A stretch of DNA of 35,873 nucleotides from Oscillospiraceae bacterium (GCA_015067615.1 SVMD01000019.1:1-35873), one strand, 5' to 3'. Positions 14,232 to 22,493 are shown, numbered from the stretch's first letter. The notes: generated by a model from the sequence alone, not told the origin. Translations and numbers: made by a program.

Positions 14232-15005
14232 TCAGCTCCAATCGCTCAGGAGGACCTGCTCGTACTCAAACCAGTCTCTCGTCAGATCCAGCACCATGTC
14301 CCAGGCGCCCTCCTCCAGGAAGCGGTGGGTGGTGCCGGGGATGATGACCAGCTTGCTCTGGTCGTTGATCCGGGCGAAGGACTGGATATCCTCCATGCGG
14401 ATGACGCTGTCCTGCTCGCCCATGAGGATCAGCATGGGGATGGGGTAGGTCATCAGCGCCACATTCTCCTCCAGCTCCTTATAGAATTCATAGGTCACAT
14501 CAAAGGGGCGCTCCGCGTTGAAGCGGATCTTTCCCATGGCCCGGAGGGTGGCCTTGGATATCTTCTTGATGGCGAGCAAGGTCTCGTGCATCCGCACCGA
14601 GGGGGTCTGGATCACCAGCCGGAGCTTTCCGGGCAGGTCCATCATGTCCTCCAGGCAGGTTAAGGTCACATAGGCACCGAAGCCGGTGGCGAAGATGCAC
14701 AGATCCTCCACCTCCGGATAGCTTTCCTTGGCGTGCTTTGCCACGGACATCAAGACCTCCTGACAGTTTTTCAGGGTGAAAAAGCTGTCGTCCAGAGGGC
14801 TCTCGCCATGGGCGGGGAAATCAAAGCGGTAGACTGCGGAGCTGAAAAACTCCATTTCCTCCGCCAGGGAGGTCTGGATGGCATCTATGGCGCTGCCGCC
14901 GATGCCGTGAACACCCAGCACTACCCGCCGGATCTCAAAATCCGATTCCGTCACCTTCACCGGGATCCGCAGTTCTCCGCGCTCCAGCATAAATTCTTTT
15001 TCCAT
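14232..15005 (-). CDS. Alpha/beta-hydrolase-fold protein lacking the nucleophile Ser
   Basis: 257 residues, first gene of the ABC operon, 4 nt before the ATPase gene. Hydrolase-fold landmarks are present: GVHGIGG (31-37), FDFPAHGESP (61-70), an acid Asp199 (MGEQDS) and His227 (GTTHRF). The nucleophile elbow G-x-S-x-G is replaced by ATGFG (106-110), putting Gly108 where Ser should be. So it is probably not a standard serine hydrolase and may act as a binding or regulatory protein, or use another mechanism. ATG follows AGGTGAT. Coupling to a nucleoside-type importer suggests a linked role that cannot be specified. Confidence 0.82.
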   Translation of the reverse strand: MEKEFMLERGELRIPVKVTESDFEIRRVVLGVHGIGGSAIDAIQTSLAEEMEFFSSAVYRFDFPAHGESPLDDSFFTLKNCQEVLMSVAKHAKESYPEVEDLCIFATGFGAYVTLTCLEDMMDLPGKLRLVIQTPSVRMHETLLAIKKISKATLRAMGKIRFNAERPFDVTYEFYKELEENVALMTYPIPMLILMGEQDSVIRMEDIQSFARINDQSKLVIIPGTTHRFLEEGAWDMVLDLTRDWFEYEQVLLSDWS

Positions 15006-15054
15006 ACAATATCACCTGTCTTTCGCAAGCGTTCAAATGGTTACAGATAGGTAC

Positions 15055-15083
15055 AGTGTAGCAGAAAATGTTTCCTTTTTCAA
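15055..15083 (-). promoter_or_regulatory. Promoter of the ABC transporter operon
   Basis: Minus strand TTGAAA (15083-15078), 17-nt spacer, TACACT (15060-15055), about 50 nt before the first start codon. A palindromic repeat begins 12 nt above the -35. Confidence 0.72.
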
Positions 15084-15094
15084 CAAATTCGGAA

Positions 15095-15340
15095 GATAAA
15101 TTATCCTATATCGGCGGAACGCCGTAAACACTTGGCTCCCCCTCTGGGGGAGCTGGCGCCGCTTTGGCGGCGACTGAGAGGGGAAAAGACGTTACGACAC
15201 CCCCTCCGTCCCGGCTTCGCCGGTCCACATCATTATTGTGTGATTGCCGCTGGCAATCAATATTATTATATCGCTTTGCTACCCCCAAAGGTGGAGGCAA
15301 GGCGCCTTCGGCGCATTGATGCGCTAAATGATAATTTATT
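15095..15340. mobile_element. Palindromic MITE-like repeat 1
   Basis: About 245 bp with ends ATAAATTATC (15096-15105) and GATAATTTAT (15330-15339), a 10-bp terminal inverted repeat. Inside are several hairpins: GCTCCCCC / GGGGGAGC, CGCCGC / GCGGCG, TGATTGCC / GGCAATCA and GCGCAT / ATGCGC. The ends and first two hairpins are shared with repeat 2 at 16561, with compensating base changes. No coding capacity. It fills most of the 382-base gap between the ABC operon and the AlaX-like gene. A MITE mobilised from elsewhere is the likely identity, by inference. Confidence 0.7.
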
Positions 15341-15355
15341 TCAACAATTCCCGCA

Positions 15356-15384
15356 CAAAAAGGGCACCCCGTGGGGTGCCCTTT
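15356..15384 (-). terminator. Terminator of the AlaX-like gene
   Basis: Stem of about 11 bp (GGGCACCCC / GGGGTGCCC plus A-T pairs), with a T-tract on the minus strand (plus-strand AAAAA at 15357-15361). It follows the stop codon at 15388 by a few bases. Confidence 0.85.
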
Positions 15385-15387
15385 ACT

Positions 15388-16539
15388 TTAATTCTGTGCG
15401 AAAAATGCCTCGATTTCTCCTCTGGACGCGCTGACCCGGCCCTGCTGGAAGATGGGCTTGCCGCCGCCCCGGCCGTTGAGGGCCACAGTCATGGCCTTGC
15501 CGAAGGGCCGCAGGTCCCCCTCCCGGGTGACCAGGGCAAAGGCATAGCCGGATTCCTCCGTGCCGGAAAACACCGCCGCCCGGCCGCCGCAGCGCTCCGC
15601 AATGGCATCCGCCAGGATGCGGATCTGGACGGAATCCAGGTTCTCCTCAAAATGCAGCACATCACCTTGGTTTACATAAGTTTCCGCCACAAAGCCGAAG
15701 AGTTTCTTCTGCAGGGCAGCATAGCGCAGCTTCTCCTGCTCCAGGGTCTCATTCATCCGCCGGGCAGCTGCGCCGGTCTCTGCGATCTGGGCGGAAAAGG
15801 CCTGGGATACCTGCCGGTTTTGGTCGTAAGCCTGGGTCAGCAGCGCCACCGCACGGCCACCGCAGGCCATCTCCATCCGGCTGCCGCCCCGGCAGCCGTA
15901 GCTGGTGAAGAGCTTCACCAGACCGATCTCACCGGTGTGCTGCACATGGGTGCCGCAGCAGGCGCACTTGTCAAAACCGGGCACCTCCACGATCCGCACC
16001 GGCCAGGGGAGCTCCCGCTTGGTCCGGTAGCCCACAGTGGGCAGCTCCTCGGGGCTGGGATACCAGCAGCGCAGGGGCAGATCGGCCCAGATACCGGCGT
16101 TGACCTCTGCCTCGATGCCGGGCAGGTCCTCCATGGGGATCACGCCGTCAAAGTCGATGGTGATCACGTCGGCACCCATGTGGAAGCCCACATTGTGGTA
16201 GCCATAGCGCCGGTGAATAACGCCGGAGACCATGTGCTCGCCGGAGTGCTGCTGCATCAGGTCGAAACGCCGGGACCAGTCGATGGTTCCCTGAACCTGC
16301 GAACCCACTTCCAGGGCCCTGTCGCACAGATGGATGACCTCCTCTCCCCGCTCCCGGACGTCCAGTACCCTGGCATCGCCCAGAGTGCCCAGGTCGCAGG
16401 CCTGGCCGCCGCCCTCGGGGTAGAAGGCCGTGGCATCGAGAATGATTGCAAAGCCCTTGGCTGTCTCCTCACAGGATAAAACCTGCGCAGTAAAGCTGCG
16501 CAGATGGCTGTCTTCATAATATAATTTCCGTGTTTCCAT
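15388..16539 (-). CDS. AlaX-like alanyl-tRNA editing protein with DHHA1-type C-terminus
   Basis: 383 residues from ATG 16539 (METRKLYYED), which follows AGGTG. An open extension upstream runs through a palindromic repeat and is not coding. It resembles the editing half of alanyl-tRNA synthetase: GGGQ (43-46) and zinc motifs QQHSGEH (His98, His102) and CCGTH (Cys194, His198), followed by a coiled-coil segment and a DHHA1-like domain ending GRGGGKPIFQQGRV. Free-standing AlaX proteins hydrolyse mischarged Ser- or Gly-tRNA(Ala). The size fits the long form with DHHA1. Its message probably starts at 16750 and carries a palindromic repeat in the 5' leader. Confidence 0.88.
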   Translation of the reverse strand: METRKLYYEDSHLRSFTAQVLSCEETAKGFAIILDATAFYPEGGGQACDLGTLGDARVLDVRERGEEVIHLCDRALEVGSQVQGTIDWSRRFDLMQQHSGEHMVSGVIHRRYGYHNVGFHMGADVITIDFDGVIPMEDLPGIEAEVNAGIWADLPLRCWYPSPEELPTVGYRTKRELPWPVRIVEVPGFDKCACCGTHVQHTGEIGLVKLFTSYGCRGGSRMEMACGGRAVALLTQAYDQNRQVSQAFSAQIAETGAAARRMNETLEQEKLRYAALQKKLFGFVAETYVNQGDVLHFEENLDSVQIRILADAIAERCGGRAAVFSGTEESGYAFALVTREGDLRPFGKAMTVALNGRGGGKPIFQQGRVSASRGEIEAFFAQN

Positions 16540-16560
16540 TTCGGTCACCTCTTGATCGTG

Positions 16561-16741
16561 TAAATTATCGTTTACAAGAGCTTCCCCCTGGGGGGAAGCT
16601 GGCACCGCGTAAGCGGTGACTGATGAGGGGACCACCCTGCGATGACCGGAAATGCAACAGTTTTCCTGCTGCTGTCCCCTCATCCGGCCCTTCGGGCCAC
16701 CTTCCCCCCAGGGGGAAGGTATTAAGCTAAACGATAATTTA
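16561..16741. mobile_element. Palindromic MITE-like repeat 2
   Basis: 181 bp bounded by a perfect 14-bp terminal inverted repeat, TAAATTATCGTTTA (16561-16574) and TAAACGATAATTTA (16728-16741). The terminal TA may be a duplicated target dinucleotide, as in IS630/mariner-type MITEs. Inside are GCTTCCCCC / GGGGGAAGC, CACCGC / GCGGTG, GGCCC / GGGCC and a second CCTTCCCCC / GGGGGAAGG, so the two halves mirror each other. It lies in the 320-base gap upstream of the AlaX-like gene, inside its likely 5' leader. No coding capacity. Confidence 0.8.
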
Positions 16742-16752
16742 TCTTTCGTGTC

Positions 16753-16761
16753 ATTGTAGCA
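16753..16761 (-). promoter_or_regulatory. Possible extended -10 promoter of the AlaX-like gene
   Basis: Minus strand TGCTACAAT fits an extended -10 (TGn-TACAAT). No good -35 is found at 17 nt. If used, the transcript would cross the whole palindromic repeat before reaching the start codon. Confidence 0.4.
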
Positions 16762-16859
16762 CATCTTTCTTTCCAATGCACGGAAAAGTTTTGCGGAGGG
16801 GGTAGAAACCTGTCGGAAAATAGTGTAGAATAACACTGATAACCTTTGGAGGTGAAACT

Positions 16860-17639
16860 ATGCCCTCTCATTATGCCCATTACCGGTTCGGCGCCAACGT
16901 CATTGGCCTGCTGCCCCCGGAGGGTCAGCGCAGTGTCCGGCTGTTCCGGCGGCTGTTCGACGTGGGTCTGCACGGCCCGGACATTTTCTTTTACCACAAC
17001 ATTCTCTTTAAGGACAAGGTGGTTACCCTGGGAAAGAGCACCCACGGCCTCACCGGCGAGGATTTCTTCATCCCGGTGTGCAAGCATCTGCGCTTAACAC
17101 CCAACGAGGCCGCCATGGCCTACCTCTGGGGCGTTCTGGCCCACTACTGTCTGGACAGCATCCTGCATCCCCTGGTGCTGGAGCAGACTGCCTCGGGGGA
17201 GATCGGCCATGTAGAGCTGGAAACGGAATTTGATCGTTTTCTTCTCCAGCTGGACGGCAAGCCCCATCCCAACACCTTTGACTGCAGTCCCCATATCAGG
17301 CTGACGGGCGGCGAATGCGCCACCGTGGCAGAGTTTTACGGCGACGTCTCCCCCCTGGTGGTAAACACCAGCGTCAAAACTATGGCCGCCTGCATCCACC
17401 TGCTGGCCATGCCCAACGGCAATCTCCGCCGTCATGCGGAAAAAGCCGTGGGCGGCAAGCTGCGCCAGCACATCATGGGCCGCACCGCCAACAAAAACTG
17501 CGCCCAGCTGGACGCACCGCTGCTGGAAAAATATGAGGAAGCTCTGGCAAAATTCCCGGCCATGGTGGAAGCCCTCCGGGCCCATATGTCTCACAACGCC
17601 CCCCTGGGCGAACTGTTCGAGGCCACATTCAACGGCTGA
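16860..17639 (+). CDS. Zinc-dependent phospholipase C-like protein
   Basis: 259 residues; ATG follows GGAGGTG. The His/Asp-rich pattern HYAHYRFGANV, GLHGPDIFFYHN, STHG, WGVLAHYCLDSILHP and HVELETEFDR resembles the zinc-dependent phospholipase C fold (alpha-helical, trinuclear zinc site). There is no signal peptide, unlike secreted toxins of this family, so it belongs to the cytoplasmic or uncharacterised members common in Clostridia. The reaction is unproven. An MFS transporter gene follows 26 nt after the stop, so the two are probably co-transcribed. Confidence 0.82.
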   Translation: MPSHYAHYRFGANVIGLLPPEGQRSVRLFRRLFDVGLHGPDIFFYHNILFKDKVVTLGKSTHGLTGEDFFIPVCKHLRLTPNEAAMAYLWGVLAHYCLDSILHPLVLEQTASGEIGHVELETEFDRFLLQLDGKPHPNTFDCSPHIRLTGGECATVAEFYGDVSPLVVNTSVKTMAACIHLLAMPNGNLRRHAEKAVGGKLRQHIMGRTANKNCAQLDAPLLEKYEEALAKFPAMVEALRAHMSHNAPLGELFEATFNG

Positions 17640-17665
17640 GCCGTTACAGGAAAGAGAGAGAACAC

Positions 17666-18952
17666 ATGAAAAACAAATTTAAGCTGACTCCCCTGGAGCG
17701 GAGCTGGATCCTCTATGACATTGCCAACTCCGCCTTTACCCTGCTGGTGTCCACCCTGATCCCCATCTACTTCAACTCCCTGGCGGGCGCTGCGGGCGTG
17801 GACGAGGATATGTACTTAAGCTACTGGGGCTACGCCGGCTCCATCTCCACCATCCTGGTGGCCATCATTGCCCCCATCTGCGGCACCATGTCCGACCGGA
17901 AGTTCAAGAAGCCCATCTTCCTGCTGACCGTGGTCCTGGGCTGCGTGGCCTGCGCCGCCCTGGGTATGACCACTCACTGGCTGTTCTTCTTAGGCATCTT
18001 CATTCTGGCAAAGGTGGGCTTCCATTCCAGCATCGTGTTCTATGACTCCATGCTCCCCGAAATCACTACCCCCGAACGGATGGACAACGTCTCCTCCATG
18101 GGCTACGCCTTCGGCTACATCGGCTCCGTGGTCCCCTTCATCGCCTGCCTGGTTCTGGTGCTGTTCTGCGACAGTTTCGGCATGACCATGGGCTCCGCCA
18201 TGGTGGTGGCCTTCCTGATCACCGCCGTGTGGTGGGCTGTGCTGACCGTGCCCCTGGCAAAGCGCTACAAGCAGACCGCCTTCGTTGAAAAGCAGGGCAC
18301 CGCCCTGGGCGACAGCTTCAAGCAGCTGGCCCGGACCTTCCGGGAAGCCAAGGCTGAAAAGCACGTGTTCGTGTACCTGATCGCCTTCTTCTTCTTTATC
18401 AACGGCGTCTACACCATCATCGACATGGCCACCGCCTACGGCTCTGCCTTAGGGTTGGACACCACGGGCCTGCTGCTGGCGCTGCTGCTGACCCAGATTG
18501 TGGCCTTCCCCTGCGCCATTCTCTTCGGCCGTCTGTCCGCCAAGTATGACACCGGTCTGCTGATCAAGATTTGCATCGTCTGCTACACCTGCATCACCGC
18601 CTTCGGCATGTTCCTGGTGAGCCTGTGGCAGTTCTGGATGCTGGCAACCCTGGTCGGCATGTTCCAGGGCGGCATCCAGGCCCTGGCCCGAAGCTACCTG
18701 GGCAAGATCATCCGTCCTGAGCGCAGCGGCGAGTTCTACGGTCTGATGGATATCTGCGGCAAGGGTGCCTCCTTCCTGGGTACCACCCTGGTGGCTTTCG
18801 TCAGCCAGATCACCGCGGGCATTGAGGTGAACATCTTCGGCATACAGCTCCAGAATGAAAATCTGGCTGTGGGCAGCCTGATCATCCTGTTTATCATCGG
18901 TTACCTGGTCTTCTGCAAAGCCGACCGGCTGAATAAAGCCCGCACAGCGTAA
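17666..18952 (+). CDS. MFS transporter, UMF1/Atg22-like
   Basis: 428 residues with about 12 hydrophobic helices. The opening ERSWILYDIANSAFTLLVST is characteristic of the UMF1 (Atg22-like) family of major facilitators, which in yeast export amino acids from the vacuole; bacterial substrates are not settled. AFGYIGS, TMSDRKFKKP (the MFS loop 2-3 motif) and a second-half LFGRLSAKYDTGLL repeat the family pattern. ATG follows GAAAGAGAG. It is coupled to the phospholipase-C-like gene upstream and ends at a long hairpin. Confidence 0.9.
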   Translation: MKNKFKLTPLERSWILYDIANSAFTLLVSTLIPIYFNSLAGAAGVDEDMYLSYWGYAGSISTILVAIIAPICGTMSDRKFKKPIFLLTVVLGCVACAALGMTTHWLFFLGIFILAKVGFHSSIVFYDSMLPEITTPERMDNVSSMGYAFGYIGSVVPFIACLVLVLFCDSFGMTMGSAMVVAFLITAVWWAVLTVPLAKRYKQTAFVEKQGTALGDSFKQLARTFREAKAEKHVFVYLIAFFFFINGVYTIIDMATAYGSALGLDTTGLLLALLLTQIVAFPCAILFGRLSAKYDTGLLIKICIVCYTCITAFGMFLVSLWQFWMLATLVGMFQGGIQALARSYLGKIIRPERSGEFYGLMDICGKGASFLGTTLVAFVSQITAGIEVNIFGIQLQNENLAVGSLIILFIIGYLVFCKADRLNKARTA

Positions 18953-18960
18953 ACAGATGT

Positions 18961-18998
18961 ATATCCCCGGAGAATTTTCTCCGGGGATATTGTGTTAT
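18961..18998 (+). terminator. Hairpin after the MFS transporter
   Basis: 14-bp stem ATATCCCCGGAGAA / TTCTCCGGGGATAT with a tiny loop, followed by TGTGTT. Strong stem but poor T-tract. Confidence 0.65.
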
Positions 18999-19005
18999 AG
19001 CACAA

Positions 19006-19019
19006 AGCAAACGTTTCCA
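19006..19019. promoter_or_regulatory. Possible secondary cre/LacI-like operator
   Basis: AGCAAACGTTTCCA contains the AAACGTTT core of LacI/CcpA-type sites but is an imperfect palindrome. It lies about 60 nt upstream of the lacI-type promoter. Confidence 0.4.
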
Positions 19020-19063
19020 TTTTGATGTATCCGCCAAACTTTATGCAAATATACAAATAATAT

Positions 19064-19092
19064 TTGCGTTGTATCGATAAAAGCGGTATAAT
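19064..19092 (+). promoter_or_regulatory. Promoter of the LacI-family regulator
   Basis: TTGCGT (19064-19069), 17-nt spacer, TATAAT (19087-19092). The predicted start (about 19099) lies just ahead of the perfect palindrome at 19108-19121. Confidence 0.82.
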
Positions 19093-19107
19093 AACGTGTA
19101 AATTGCG

Positions 19108-19121
19108 TGAAAACGTTTTCA
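19108..19121. promoter_or_regulatory. LacI/CcpA-type operator (autoregulatory)
   Basis: TGAAAACGTTTTCA is a perfect 14-bp palindrome matching the cre consensus TGWAARCGYTWNCW, just downstream of the transcription start. This is a repressing position. It is probably bound by the LacI-type protein itself or by CcpA. Confidence 0.8.
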
Positions 19122-19152
19122 ATTTCTAATAAATGGAAAGGAAGTGCCCATC

Positions 19153-20160
19153 TTGACAATTAAAGATTTATCTGCCCAGACCGGCTACTCGGTGGGCACC
19201 ATCTCCCGTGTCCTAAACCATCAGCCCAATGTCAGCCAGAAAGCCCGGGACACCATCCTCCGGGCCGCCAGTGAATGCGGCTTCACCCTCAACGCCAACG
19301 CCAAGCAGCTGAAGCAGCAGCACAGCAACACCATCCTGGTTCTTGTAAAGGGTACCCATAACAAGGTTTTCTCCCTGCTGGTGGAGAGCATCCAGGACCA
19401 GATTGCGGAGACCAACTACGCTCTGGTCGTGGACTACATGGATGAAACAGAAAACGAGGTCCTGCGGGCCCTGCAGCTGATCCGGGAGAAGAAGCCTCTG
19501 GGCATTCTGTTCCTGGGCGGCAACAAGGAGCCTTTCCTGGCAGACTTTGACAAGATCAAGCTGCCCTGCGTGCTGGTGACCAACGACGCCTCCCAGTTCC
19601 CCTTCCCCAACCTGTCCAGTGTGTCCTCCGACGATAAGCTGGCAGGCAAAATGGCCATTGAGCATCTGATCTCCCTGGGCCACCGGAAAATCGCCATCAT
19701 CGCCGGCGACCACACCGATTCCGACATCGGCCGGCTCCGCTACGAGGGCGCCATGGAGGCCTTCCGGGAGCATGGCATCGCCTTTGACCCGGAAACGGAC
19801 TGCGAAACCGTCCGCTACTCCTGCCAGGATGGCTACGATGCCGTCCAGCGGCTGCTGCAGCGGGACCGGGATTTCACCGCCATCTTCGCCATGTCCGACG
19901 TCATGGCCGTAGGCGCCATCCGGGGCCTGCGGGACGAGGGCAAGCACGTGCCGGAAGATGTTTCCGTTGTGGGCTTCGACGGCGTGGAGCTGGGTGAATT
20001 CTTCATCCCGAGGCTGGCTTCCATCTCCCAGAACGTGGAGGCGCTGGCGGACCGGAGCTTCCGGATGCTGCTGGAAAACATCGAGGAAAACACCGCCGCC
20101 CACTACGAGGTTCTGCCTGTCAGCCTTCTGGACCGGGAGAGCGCCCAACGCATCCATTGA
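19153..20160 (+). CDS. LacI-family transcriptional regulator
   Basis: 335 residues, read from TTG 19153 so that the protein begins MTIKDLSAQTGYSVGTISRV, the standard LacI N-terminus. TTG sits 10 nt after AGGA; the GTG at 19144 lies too close to that site and would add three untypical residues. The HTH is followed by a hinge (ANAKQLKQQHSNTI) and a periplasmic-binding-like sugar domain with AIEHLISLGHRKIA, FAMSDVMAVGAIRGLRDEG and VSVVGFDGVELGEFF. Palindromes at 19108 and 20269 suggest that it controls itself and the downstream branching-enzyme gene in response to a sugar. A CcpA-like role is also possible. Confidence 0.93.
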   Translation: MTIKDLSAQTGYSVGTISRVLNHQPNVSQKARDTILRAASECGFTLNANAKQLKQQHSNTILVLVKGTHNKVFSLLVESIQDQIAETNYALVVDYMDETENEVLRALQLIREKKPLGILFLGGNKEPFLADFDKIKLPCVLVTNDASQFPFPNLSSVSSDDKLAGKMAIEHLISLGHRKIAIIAGDHTDSDIGRLRYEGAMEAFREHGIAFDPETDCETVRYSCQDGYDAVQRLLQRDRDFTAIFAMSDVMAVGAIRGLRDEGKHVPEDVSVVGFDGVELGEFFIPRLASISQNVEALADRSFRMLLENIEENTAAHYEVLPVSLLDRESAQRIH

Positions 20161-20176
20161 TTGTTACATAGCTTAC

Positions 20177-20206
20177 AGACCGCGGCATGTTGCCGCGGTC
20201 TTTTTC
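20177..20206 (+). terminator. Rho-independent terminator after the LacI-family gene
   Basis: 11-bp stem AGACCGCGGCA / TGCCGCGGTCT, TGT loop, T-tract 20201-20205. Confidence 0.93.
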
Positions 20207-20268
20207 CTGCCGCCGGACCCTGATTTGGCAGATATGCACGTTCCGGGGAAGCGAATTTTGTAAACGTT

Positions 20269-20282
20269 TACAGTCCGAAGAT
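20269..20282. promoter_or_regulatory. LacI/CcpA-type operator upstream of glgB
   Basis: TGTAAACGTTTACA, a perfect 14-bp palindrome fitting the cre consensus. It ends 12 nt above the -35, a position more typical of activation or of a distal repression site. Confidence 0.8.
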
Positions 20283-20294
20283 GTTTGACATAGC

Positions 20295-20323
20295 CAGCGG
20301 ATGGGGCTATAATGATAGTGTAA
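20295..20323 (+). promoter_or_regulatory. Consensus promoter of glgB
   Basis: Exact TTGACA (20295-20300), 17-nt spacer, exact TATAAT (20318-20323). Confidence 0.93.
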
Positions 20324-20375
20324 GTTAATATGTCCATCATCCGATTTTAATCTACTTAAGAAAGGTGACGAAACA

Positions 20376-22487
20376 ATGTACAGACTTCTCGAACTGAATC
20401 CCCAGCTGAAGGATTTCGCCGGCGACATCGACCTGCGTATGTTCCTGTACCGGGCAACCAAGGCCCGGATCCTCACCGGGGACCAGACCCTGAACGATTT
20501 CGCCAATGCCCATAATTACTACGGCTTCCATCACGTTGACGGCGGCTGGTACTACCGTGAGTGGGCACCCTCTGCCTACCAGCTGTACCTGGAGGGCGAA
20601 TTCAACGGCTGGAACCAGACCTCCCATCCCCTGAAGCCCATCGGCGACGGCAACTGGGAGCTGTACCTGGAGGGCGATGACGCTCTGTGGGACGGCTGCA
20701 AGGTCAAGACCGTTGTGGACGCCAACCTGACCCGCACCGAGCATCTGCCCCTGTACACCCGCCGGGCTGTCCAGAACAAGTCCAACAACTCCTTCGAGGC
20801 TGAGGTCATCGACGACAAGAAGGTCTTCGACTGGACCGACAAGGACTTTGAGGGCGAAAAGGACCTGTTCATCTACGAGGCCCACGTGGGCATGGCCCAG
20901 GAAGAGGGCAAGGTGGGCTCCTACCGGGAGTTCGCCGACTACACCCTGCCCCACGTGAAGGAAGCAGGCTACAACACCATCCAGCTGATGGCCATTATGG
21001 AGCATCCCTACTACGGCTCCTTTGGCTACCAGGTCTCCAACTTCTTCGCTGCCTCTTCCTGGTTCGGCAAGCCCGAGGACCTGAAGTATCTGGTGAACAA
21101 GGCCCACGAGATGGGTATCCGCGTCCTGCTGGACGTGGTCCATTCCCACGCTGTCAAGAACACCGCCGAGGGCATCAACATGTTCGACGGCACTGAGTGG
21201 CAGTTCTTCCACTCTGGCGCCAAGGGCGACCATCCCGCCTGGGGCACCAAGTGCTTCGACTACGGCAAGACCGGCGTCATCCACTTCCTGCTGTCCAATC
21301 TGAAGTTCTGGATGACCGAGTACCACTTCGACGGCTTCCGCTTCGACGGCGTCACCTCCATGCTGTACCACGACCACGGCCTGGGCACCGATTTCAACGA
21401 CAACTCCAAGTACTTCTCCTACAACACCCACACCGAGGCCATCACCTACCTGCAGCTGGCCAACGAGCTGATCCGTCAGGTGAACCCCAAGGCCATCACC
21501 ATCGCCGAGGATATGTCCGGCATGCCCGGCATGTGTCTGCCCATTGAGGACGGCGGCATCGGCTTCGACTACCGCCTGGCCATGGGTCTGCCCGATATGT
21601 GGATCAAGGCTGTCAAGACCCAGGACGAGTTCTGGGATATCAACAAGATGTGGGGCGATATGTGCCTGCGCCGTCCCGGCGAGGGTACCGTGGCCTATCT
21701 GGAATCCCACGACCAGGCTCTGGTTGGCGACCAGACCATGATCTTCCGCTTAGCCGGTGCCAATATGTACACCGACATGGAGAAGAATACCCACAATCCC
21801 GTCATCGACCGTGCCATTGCCCTGCACAAGATGCTGCGGCTGTTCACCATGGCCGGCGGCGGCGAGGGCTACCTGAACTTCATGGGCAACGAGTTCGGCC
21901 ATCCCGAATGGATCGACTTCCCCCGGGAGGGCAACGGCTGGAGCTTCCACTACTGCCGCCGCCAGTGGAGCCTGAAAAATAACGAGCTGCTGAAATACCA
22001 GTGGCTGAACGATTTCGACCACGACATGATCCACCTGGCCAAGGACCACCACATCTTCAACCAGCGGATGGCCAACCTGCAGCTGATGAAGGCCCCCGAG
22101 CAGATGCTCTGCTTCGCCCGCTGCGACCTGTTCTTCGTGTTCAACTTCCATCCCTCCAACTCCCTGCAGAATGTGCTGATCCCCGTGTACCCCGACTCCA
22201 AGGAGTTCCATGTGGAATTCACCTCCGATGACCACAAGTACGGCGGCTTCAGCCAGATTGCTCACCAGCTCTACCCTGTCAAGGAGTTCGACGGCCAGCG
22301 CTATGTGGAGCTGTACATCCCCGCCCGTACCGCCATCGTGCTGCGGGAGACCAAGGAAGCCCCCAAGGTCGTTGAGGAGGCTCCCAAGAAGAAGACCACC
22401 CGCAAGAAGGCAGAAAAGCCCGAGGGCGAGGAGGCTCCCAAGAAGACCACCCGCACCCGCAAGACCACCAAGAAGACCGAGGAATAA
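20376..22487 (+). CDS. glgB: 1,4-alpha-glucan branching enzyme (GH13), eukaryotic-like, with basic C-terminal tail
   Basis: 703 residues; ATG follows AAGGTGA. It makes alpha-1,6 branches in glycogen. An N-terminal CBM48-like domain (REWAPSAYQLYLEGEFNGW, 61-79) precedes the GH13 barrel: MEHPYYGSFGYQV, DVVHSHAVKN, nucleophile Asp324 (GFRFDGVTS), acid Glu378 (ITIAED) and Asp446 (ESHDQ). FWMTEYHFDGFRFDG and HDHGLGTDF are typical of the eukaryote-like branching enzymes (GH13_8) rather than E. coli GlgB. Residues from about 658 form a disordered Lys/Thr/Glu/Pro-rich tail (EAPKKKTTRKKAEKPEGEEA), histone-H1-like and unusual for this enzyme. No other glycogen gene lies in the window. Confidence 0.92.
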   Translation: MYRLLELNPQLKDFAGDIDLRMFLYRATKARILTGDQTLNDFANAHNYYGFHHVDGGWYYREWAPSAYQLYLEGEFNGWNQTSHPLKPIGDGNWELYLEGDDALWDGCKVKTVVDANLTRTEHLPLYTRRAVQNKSNNSFEAEVIDDKKVFDWTDKDFEGEKDLFIYEAHVGMAQEEGKVGSYREFADYTLPHVKEAGYNTIQLMAIMEHPYYGSFGYQVSNFFAASSWFGKPEDLKYLVNKAHEMGIRVLLDVVHSHAVKNTAEGINMFDGTEWQFFHSGAKGDHPAWGTKCFDYGKTGVIHFLLSNLKFWMTEYHFDGFRFDGVTSMLYHDHGLGTDFNDNSKYFSYNTHTEAITYLQLANELIRQVNPKAITIAEDMSGMPGMCLPIEDGGIGFDYRLAMGLPDMWIKAVKTQDEFWDINKMWGDMCLRRPGEGTVAYLESHDQALVGDQTMIFRLAGANMYTDMEKNTHNPVIDRAIALHKMLRLFTMAGGGEGYLNFMGNEFGHPEWIDFPREGNGWSFHYCRRQWSLKNNELLKYQWLNDFDHDMIHLAKDHHIFNQRMANLQLMKAPEQMLCFARCDLFFVFNFHPSNSLQNVLIPVYPDSKEFHVEFTSDDHKYGGFSQIAHQLYPVKEFDGQRYVELYIPARTAIVLRETKEAPKVVEEAPKKKTTRKKAEKPEGEEAPKKTTRTRKTTKKTEE

Positions 22488-22493
22488 AATAGT

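Noticed and set aside
19144..19152. GTG start for the LacI-family gene
   Set aside because: Too close to the ribosome binding site; TTG at 19153 gives the standard MTIKDL N-terminus.
20352..21710. Open frame opposite glgB on the minus strand
   Set aside because: Antisense shadow; crosses the glgB promoter and lacks translation signals.
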